From NCBI GenBank assembly GCA_947427095.1, contig CANEGO010000003.1, forward strand, positions 62,001 through 126,000: a stretch of DNA of 64,000 nt, read 5' to 3'. A program made the translations under genes and the position numbers. Each line of letters starts with the position of its first letter. The first letter of the stretch is position 1. The notes beneath the pieces were generated by a model, which had not been told where the DNA came from, made no database searches, and worked only from the letters and a program-made list of their open reading frames with translations. Positions 59,360-64,000 of this stretch are shown one piece after another. The DNA comes from an uncultured Clostridium sp. (GTDB taxonomy: Bacteria; Bacillota_I; Bacilli_A; RF39; UBA660).

Positions 59360-60616
59360 ATGTATAATGAATTTGGAATAAGCGATAAAGCAAAGGAATT
59401 GGTTTTAAATGCCGAGGAAAGTTTAAAAGAAGAGTTTAAAAAGATAGATGATATGTGTGATATGAATAGCTTGAAAGTACTGAAAGCTTTTAGTGATAAC
59501 AAGATATCAGAAGTGCATTTTAATAGCACGACTGGGTATGGTTATGATGATGTAGGGCGTGATGCTATAGAACGTGTTTTTGCAGAAGTTTTAGGTGCAG
59601 AAGATGCATTAGTTAGAAGTCAGTTTATATCAGGATCACATGCGCTTTGCGTAGCATTATTTGCATACCTAAGGCCAAATGATATTATGCTTAGTATAAC
59701 TGGTACTCCATATGATACCCTTCATGAAGTAATTGGTATAAAAGAAAATAAGAGTTCCTTAAAATCTTTTGGTGTTAAGTATCATGAAATTGATTTAATA
59801 GATAATGACTTTGACTATGAACGAATAAAAGAATATATCACTAACCATAAGGTTAAATTAATAGAGATTCAAAGAAGTAAGGGATACTCTACTAGAAAAA
59901 GTATTACTGTGGAAAAGCTTGAAAAAATAATTAAATTTATTAAAGACATTGACAAAGATATAATTATAATGGTCGATAACTGTTATTGTGAGTTTGTTGG
60001 AAATAAATCACCACTTGAAGTAGGCGCGGACGTAATAGTTGGATCCTTAATTAAAAATCTTGGTGGTGGTATTGCACCTAATGGAGCTTATATAGTAGGT
60101 AAAAAGGAATTAGTCTCCTTAGCGGGAGAAAGATTAACGCTTCCAGGGGAAGGAAGAGAAGTAGGCCCGACCCTTGGTATTAATAAATCAATTTTACAAG
60201 GTATATTTATGGCACCTAGCGTTGTTGCATCATCACTTAAAACAGCGGTATTAACTAGTAAGGTGTTAGAAGATTTGGGTTATAGGGTAGAACCCCATTA
60301 TAATGAAGAACGAGCAGATATTGTACAAAACATTATATTTGGAAATGAACAAGACTTAGTTCTTTATTGTGGTGGTATTCAAAGTGCATCACCGGTTGAT
60401 TCTTTTTCTAAGCCACTTCCTTGGGATATGCCAGGATATGATGATAAGGTAGTTATGGCAGCAGGAGCATTTACTCAAGGATCTTCAATTGAGCTTTCTT
60501 GTGATGGGCCAGTAAGAGTTCCTTTTATTGCATATCAACAGGGAAGTTTAACCTATTCATATGGAAAAATAGCAGTAATGAAAGCTGTTACAGTGCTACT
60601 AAATAACGACAAATAA
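59360..60616 (+). CDS. Methionine gamma-lyase family / aluminium-resistance-like PLP enzyme
   Basis: 418 residues behind GAAGGAAGTGA. FNSTTGYGYDDVGRDAIERV, SQFISGSHALCVALFA, MVDNCYCEFVGNKSPLEVGA and the PLP lysine region GSLIKNLGGGIAPNGAYIVG are the marks of the YnbB-type cystathionine gamma-synthase/lyase relatives in Firmicutes. The conserved GIQSASPVD-type CGGIQSASPVDSFSKP follows. It likely cleaves or joins a sulfur amino acid. Own terminator downstream. Confidence 0.92.
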   Translation: MYNEFGISDKAKELVLNAEESLKEEFKKIDDMCDMNSLKVLKAFSDNKISEVHFNSTTGYGYDDVGRDAIERVFAEVLGAEDALVRSQFISGSHALCVALFAYLRPNDIMLSITGTPYDTLHEVIGIKENKSSLKSFGVKYHEIDLIDNDFDYERIKEYITNHKVKLIEIQRSKGYSTRKSITVEKLEKIIKFIKDIDKDIIIMVDNCYCEFVGNKSPLEVGADVIVGSLIKNLGGGIAPNGAYIVGKKELVSLAGERLTLPGEGREVGPTLGINKSILQGIFMAPSVVASSLKTAVLTSKVLEDLGYRVEPHYNEERADIVQNIIFGNEQDLVLYCGGIQSASPVDSFSKPLPWDMPGYDDKVVMAAGAFTQGSSIELSCDGPVRVPFIAYQQGSLTYSYGKIAVMKAVTVLLNNDK

Positions 60617-60630
60617 TGCCGTTATTTTCT
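60602..60630 (+). terminator. Intrinsic terminator
   Basis: AATAACG (60602-60608) pairs with CGTTATT (60620-60626), then TTC; it overlaps the stop codon. Confidence 0.75.
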
Positions 60631-60676
60631 TTATACTTTATCTTTACCGTGTTATAATAAATATGAAGGTGTAAAA

Positions 60677-62095
60677 ATGAAAAACAAAGGATTGTTAATT
60701 ATTTTATTTTTTTCAATTTTATTATTATGCTCTTTGTTATACATAAATTATTTTAATAATAGAATATATTTTAAAAATATAAATTCATATGATAAAGTAG
60801 AGGTATTTAATGACTATAAGGAAAACGATAATGCAAAAGCTTGTTATGGTAATAGGCTTAAATGCGTTAATGTTAGTTATAAGGTTCAGGGCACGATAAA
60901 CACTAAAAAAACAGGCGTTTATACTCTTACTTATAAAGCAAAGAAAGGTTCTTATGAAGCAACCTTAAAAAAGAAGGTAGAGGTAGTTGATACAACTGCG
61001 CCTAAATTAAACATAAGTGGTGCTTTTGATAACGTTTGTCCAAATGGTAAAACAAATGGTGTTACTTATGAGGCGATTGATAATTATGATGGTAATATAA
61101 CTGATAAAATCAAGTATAAGGTGAAAGATAACAAAATAATATACAAAGTAACAGATTCCTCTGGTAATAGCATAAAAAAGGAGTTTGATGCGATAATTAA
61201 TGATAATGAGAAACCAACCTTGATTTTAAATGAGGAGAGTACTATTTATATAGCGGTTGGAAGTAAGTATATTGAGCCAGGTTATGTTGCAATTGACAAT
61301 TGCGATGGTAACATAACCGAATTGGTTAAGGTTACGGGACAGGTAGATACTTCTAAAAAAGGTAGCTATGAGATAACCTATAGCGTTAAAGATGAATTTG
61401 GTAACGAGGCAATTGCAAAAAGAATTGTAAAAGTTTTTCCTAAAAATAATTATAAACCTGGTAGTGTAAGTGCTAAAACAATATATTTAACATTTGATGA
61501 TGGACCAGGAGCTCATACTGCGAGATTACTCGACATATTAAAAAAATATGATGTAAAAGCTACTTTCTTTGTAACTGGGTATGATAACAGATATAATGAA
61601 TTACTATCAAGGGAGCATGCGGAAGGGCACACCGTTGGACTTCATAGCTATACACACAATTATGGTCTTATATATTCTAGTATTGACGCTTATATGGAAG
61701 ATCTATTAAAGATTCAAAAAAAAGTTATGGAATACACTGGAGAAGAATCTAAAATAATTAGATTTCCTGGTGGAAGTTCTAATACCATCAGCAGAAGGTA
61801 TAGGATGGGAATAATGGGTGATTTAGCAAAGAAGACTGAAGAAATAGGTTTTAGGTACTTTGATTGGACAATTGCATCAGGAGATGCTGGAAATACTAAG
61901 GATTCTAATAGAATTGTACAAAATGTTATATCTGGTATAAAAGAAGATGGTGCAAATGTTGTTTTAATGCATGATATAAAATCTTATACCGTAGATTCGG
62001 TAGAAAGAATAATAGAGTACGGTCTCGCAAATGGATATACGTTTGCTCCAATTACCATGGATAGTCCTGTTGTTCATCAACACGTTAATAATTAA
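60677..62095 (+). CDS. Membrane-anchored polysaccharide deacetylase with DUF5011 domains
   Basis: 472 residues. One N-terminal span (LLIILFFSILLLCSLLYI) anchors it. Residues 100-265 hold two Ig-like DUF5011 domains, each with the sequence DTTAPxL / NEKPTL...DG-NIT...GxYxITY. The NodB domain starts at TIYLTFDDGPGAHTARLLDI (metal Asp-Asp), with LHSYTHNYG (two His), IRFPGGSSNT (Arg and substrate loop) and VVLMHDIK. All five NodB motifs are intact. It should remove acetyl groups from peptidoglycan or another wall sugar and so lower lysozyme sensitivity. Ends ten bases before the next gene. Confidence 0.94.
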   Translation: MKNKGLLIILFFSILLLCSLLYINYFNNRIYFKNINSYDKVEVFNDYKENDNAKACYGNRLKCVNVSYKVQGTINTKKTGVYTLTYKAKKGSYEATLKKKVEVVDTTAPKLNISGAFDNVCPNGKTNGVTYEAIDNYDGNITDKIKYKVKDNKIIYKVTDSSGNSIKKEFDAIINDNEKPTLILNEESTIYIAVGSKYIEPGYVAIDNCDGNITELVKVTGQVDTSKKGSYEITYSVKDEFGNEAIAKRIVKVFPKNNYKPGSVSAKTIYLTFDDGPGAHTARLLDILKKYDVKATFFVTGYDNRYNELLSREHAEGHTVGLHSYTHNYGLIYSSIDAYMEDLLKIQKKVMEYTGEESKIIRFPGGSSNTISRRYRMGIMGDLAKKTEEIGFRYFDWTIASGDAGNTKDSNRIVQNVISGIKEDGANVVLMHDIKSYTVDSVERIIEYGLANGYTFAPITMDSPVVHQHVNN

Positions 62096-62104
62096 AGGAG
62101 TAAT

Positions 62105-62359
62105 ATGAAAGATTTAGAAAAAAGAATAGAAGAAATTGAAAAAAGAAATAAAAGAGTAGAGGGAGATAAAGCTTGGGAAACAAGTACTTTAAGAAGGATA
62201 TTAATAATTATTTTAACTTATATTTTTGCAGTACTTTACTTAAAAGTTGCGGATACTACTAACCCATACTTTGGAGCGGTAGTGCCTTGTGCTGGGTTTT
62301 TCTTATCAACGCTAGGTATAAACTTTATTAAAAAGATATGGTTAAATAAAAGAAAATAA
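62105..62359 (+). CDS. Small membrane protein with two spans
   Basis: 84 residues behind AAAGGAG. A charged coiled head (LEKRIEEIEKRNKRVEGDKA) precedes two spans (ILIIILTYIFAVLYLKV and GAVVPCAGFFLSTLGINFI) and a basic tail. Similar small proteins are common in low-GC bacteria without a known role. Probably co-transcribed with the deacetylase. Confidence 0.72.
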   Translation: MKDLEKRIEEIEKRNKRVEGDKAWETSTLRRILIIILTYIFAVLYLKVADTTNPYFGAVVPCAGFFLSTLGINFIKKIWLNKRK

Positions 62360-62448
62360 AAATGCTTATTAAAGTGTTTTTTTTCTTTGGCACAATAATT
62401 ATTCATGTTTATTTTCTTTTCATTTAATAATAGTGAGGGGGAATAAAT

Positions 62449-63408
62449 ATGGAGAAAAAGGGAATCGATATAAGTCATCACCAGGGAGATATAGACTTTG
62501 ATAAACTAAAAGGAAACATAGATTTTGCGATGGTAAGAACAAGTTATGGTGCTTTTTATGAGGATAGAAAATATAAGCAAAATATCTCTGGATTAGAAAA
62601 AATAGGAGTTCCGTATGGACTATATCATTTTTCATATGCAACTAGTGTTGATGCTGCTAAAAAAGAGGCAGAGGGTTTTTTAAATTTAATAAAAAATTAT
62701 AAACCATTGTATCCAGTTGTAATAGATATTGAATATTCAGATAGAACAGCAAATGTAAGAGGTGATACGCTCGAACAAATTGCGGATACTTTTTGCAAAA
62801 TGGTTCAGGATAAAGGTTATTACGTTATGATATACGCAAACTTAGATTATTTTAAGAATAAGCTAGATGGGGAAGGATTAAATAAGTATGATAAATGGCT
62901 TGCTGAGTGGAAAAGTAAACCAACTTATAATAAACCATTTGGGATATGGCAATATTCGTCTAAGGGAAGTGTTCCAGGGATAAATGGAAACGTAGATTTA
63001 AACATAGCTTATAAAGATTATCCGACTATAATTAGGGGAAAAGGTCTTAATAATTACGTTAACTCTAATAAAGAAGAAACAGAAAGCGAAACGATTTCCG
63101 AGATAAATTACGTAGTAAGAAAAGGGGATACCCTAAGTGGAATAGCTAGTAAGTATAAGACCACATACCAAAAATTAGCTAGTTATAATAAAATATCCAA
63201 CCCTAATAAAATTTATACTGGTCAAATAATAAAAATTCCTGGGAACTTAGACATTAATCCAACTACCTACGTAGTAAAAAAAGGAGATACCTTAAGTGAA
63301 ATAGCTTTAAAATACGGTGTTAACTTAAAAAGCTTGTATGAAAAAAATAAATCTGTTATTGGAAAAAATCCTGATATTATAAAGCCTGGACAGGTATTGG
63401 TGATATAA
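62449..63408 (+). CDS. GH25 lysozyme with two LysM repeats
   Basis: 319 residues, ATG 62449 behind GAGGGGGAAT. KGIDISHHQGDIDFDKLKG is the GH25 opening with the catalytic Asp, YPVVIDIEYSD the DxE pair, and FGIWQYSSKGSVPGINGNVDLN the closing block. Two LysM modules follow, YVVRKGDTLSGIASKYKTTY and YVVKKGDTLSEIALKYGVN. No signal peptide is seen, so export would need lysis, a holin or a non-classical route, as for phage endolysins. It cuts peptidoglycan between MurNAc and GlcNAc. Confidence 0.95.
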   Translation: MEKKGIDISHHQGDIDFDKLKGNIDFAMVRTSYGAFYEDRKYKQNISGLEKIGVPYGLYHFSYATSVDAAKKEAEGFLNLIKNYKPLYPVVIDIEYSDRTANVRGDTLEQIADTFCKMVQDKGYYVMIYANLDYFKNKLDGEGLNKYDKWLAEWKSKPTYNKPFGIWQYSSKGSVPGINGNVDLNIAYKDYPTIIRGKGLNNYVNSNKEETESETISEINYVVRKGDTLSGIASKYKTTYQKLASYNKISNPNKIYTGQIIKIPGNLDINPTTYVVKKGDTLSEIALKYGVNLKSLYEKNKSVIGKNPDIIKPGQVLVI

Positions 63409-63443
63409 ATAGTTTAACACATATAGTGTTAAACTATTTATTT
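63407..63443 (+). terminator. 14-bp terminator
   Basis: AAATAGTTTAACAC (63407-63420) pairs perfectly with GTGTTAAACTATTT (63426-63439), followed by ATTTTTAT; it covers the lysozyme stop codon. Confidence 0.92.
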
Positions 63444-63448
63444 TTATA

Positions 63449-63477
63449 TTGACTATTTTTTTCATAAAGTGTATTAT
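63449..63477 (+). promoter_or_regulatory. Promoter of the TasA/camelysin-like gene
   Basis: TTGACT (63449-63454), 17-base spacer, TATTAT (63472-63477). Confidence 0.8.
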
Positions 63478-63508
63478 CAATATAGAAAATAAAGAGAGGA
63501 GATAAGTT

Positions 63509-64000
63509 ATGAAAAAACAAAATATCGCTATAATTGGAGTAGTAGCTTTTATATTGGCGGTAGCAGTAGGTTATGCGTTATTTAGTGATACTTTAACAAT
63601 TAGTGGTACGGCAACGGCAAAAGGTGATTTTGATGTTGAATTTACTTCGGTAGGAGAAATAAAAAAAGTAGGTTATACAGAAACTAATGATAGCCATGGT
63701 GATGGTACAGAAGCTAATATTGCTGTAATAAGCGCTGATAAAAATACATTGACAATCACGGTAAATAAACTTGATTATCCAGGTGCTTACGTTGAAATTC
63801 CGGTTACAATAACTAATAAAGGTTCAATTCCTGCTAAATTAAAAAACATAAAGGAAACAAACGTAACTGGTGGTAATACAGTAACTAATAATACTGGTTC
63901 AATTGCTATTGATTCGCTAGATATAACTTATACTGGTGTAGCGGCAAGTGATGCAACCATTGATACTAATGCAACCCAGTCTATGATTATAACAGTAAAA
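63509..64000 (+). CDS. TasA/camelysin-like exported protein, 3' end outside window
   Basis: Open to the end of the window, 164 codons read, from ATG 63509 behind GAGAGGAG. The signal segment IAIIGVVAFILAVAVGYALF runs directly into SDTLTISGTATAKGDFDVEF, the SipW-dependent start of TasA/camelysin-type proteins. Beta-rich, Thr- and Asn-rich sequence follows (LDYPGAYVEIPVTITNKGSI). Members form fibres or matrix, or are proteases. No SipW gene is seen in the window. Confidence 0.85.
   Translation, partial: MKKQNIAIIGVVAFILAVAVGYALFSDTLTISGTATAKGDFDVEFTSVGEIKKVGYTETNDSHGDGTEANIAVISADKNTLTITVNKLDYPGAYVEIPVTITNKGSIPAKLKNIKETNVTGGNTVTNNTGSIAIDSLDITYTGVAASDATIDTNATQSMIITVK

Noticed and set aside
1-64000. 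Genetic code 4 (TGA = Trp), suggested by low GC
   Set aside because: Many intact genes end in TGA (for example the antitoxin at 5951), and Trp is TGG; in-frame TGAs occur only in decayed genes.

Overview
The window is about 72% A+T (my impression, not counted) and reads with the standard bacterial code: TGA, TAA and TAG all end genes and TGG is used for Trp. Shine-Dalgarno sites of the AAAGGTGAT / AAGGAGG type sit in front of most genes. Spore-less, wall-bearing low-GC Firmicutes genes (ddl, NodB deacetylase, GH25-LysM lysozyme, LemA, phosphoketolase, CIRCE-controlled chaperones, YtrA-type GntR regulator) point to a gut-type Bacilli lineage (RF39 / Erysipelotrichia-like, 'Tenericutes-adjacent'). 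That placement is inference. Most genes lie on the + strand and the window is packed, with intrinsic terminators in nearly every gap.

Layout. 1-5.6 kb: the 3' part of a polyprenyl diphosphate synthase, a YhcG-type PDDEXK nuclease, a histidine phosphatase split by a frameshift in an A7 tract, and three genes of unknown function, one with a P-loop kinase domain. 5.6-6.2 kb: a DinJ-YafQ toxin-antitoxin pair whose promoter carries a palindromic operator. 6.25-8.45 kb: N-domain-less clpB under a CIRCE/HrcA promoter. 8.5-12.8 kb: a divergent kinase-fold protein, then cysteine desulfurase, thioredoxin and a thioredoxin-CcdA fusion. 12.87-14.1 kb: a gene under a promoter whose spacer holds a G10 tract, probably phase-variable. 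14.1-20.8 kb: rsmI, Y-family polymerase, a zinc-ribbon protein, a lipoprotein, tRNA-His, a HAD-like protein, and ddl with an apparent AUA start.

20.8-31.8 kb is more accessory and decayed: a PepC-like protease, a YHYH surface protein behind a leader terminator, an S4-domain YlmH-like protein, two pieces of a Fic gene separated by a metallophosphatase, a RhuM protein and a DUF488 protein, a frameshifted exonuclease III, PnuC, a PatB/MalY lyase, a broken NTF2-like gene and a PemK/MazF-like toxin gene. 31.9-36.9 kb holds a run of small redox and hydrolase genes around a radical SAM/SPASM protein. 36.9-39.4 kb is a minus-strand cassette of two Thr-rich collagen-like proteins and a glycosyltransferase. 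39.5-43.5 kb: an ArsP_2-type permease, gpmI, a candidate small RNA and a decayed minus-strand gene.

The most striking element is at 43.71-46.76 kb: a promoter, a 19-codon leader ORF and four mutually exclusive RNA arms (1:2, 2:3, 3:4 plus U-tract) that form a textbook attenuator in front of a P-loop kinase, a transglutaminase-like protein and an ABC exporter. 46.8-51.3 kb: Hsp20 under a second CIRCE promoter, an acyltransferase, a hybrid sensor kinase that has lost both phospho-acceptor residues, and an HExxH protein. 51.3-58.3 kb: phosphoketolase, a DUF1307-like lipoprotein, a GntR/ABC operon with a clear operator, and LemA with its partner. 58.3-64 kb: an SDR, a BRO-N antirepressor remnant, a methionine gamma-lyase-like enzyme, a DUF5011-NodB deacetylase, a GH25-LysM lysozyme and the start of a TasA/camelysin-like exported protein that runs off the window.
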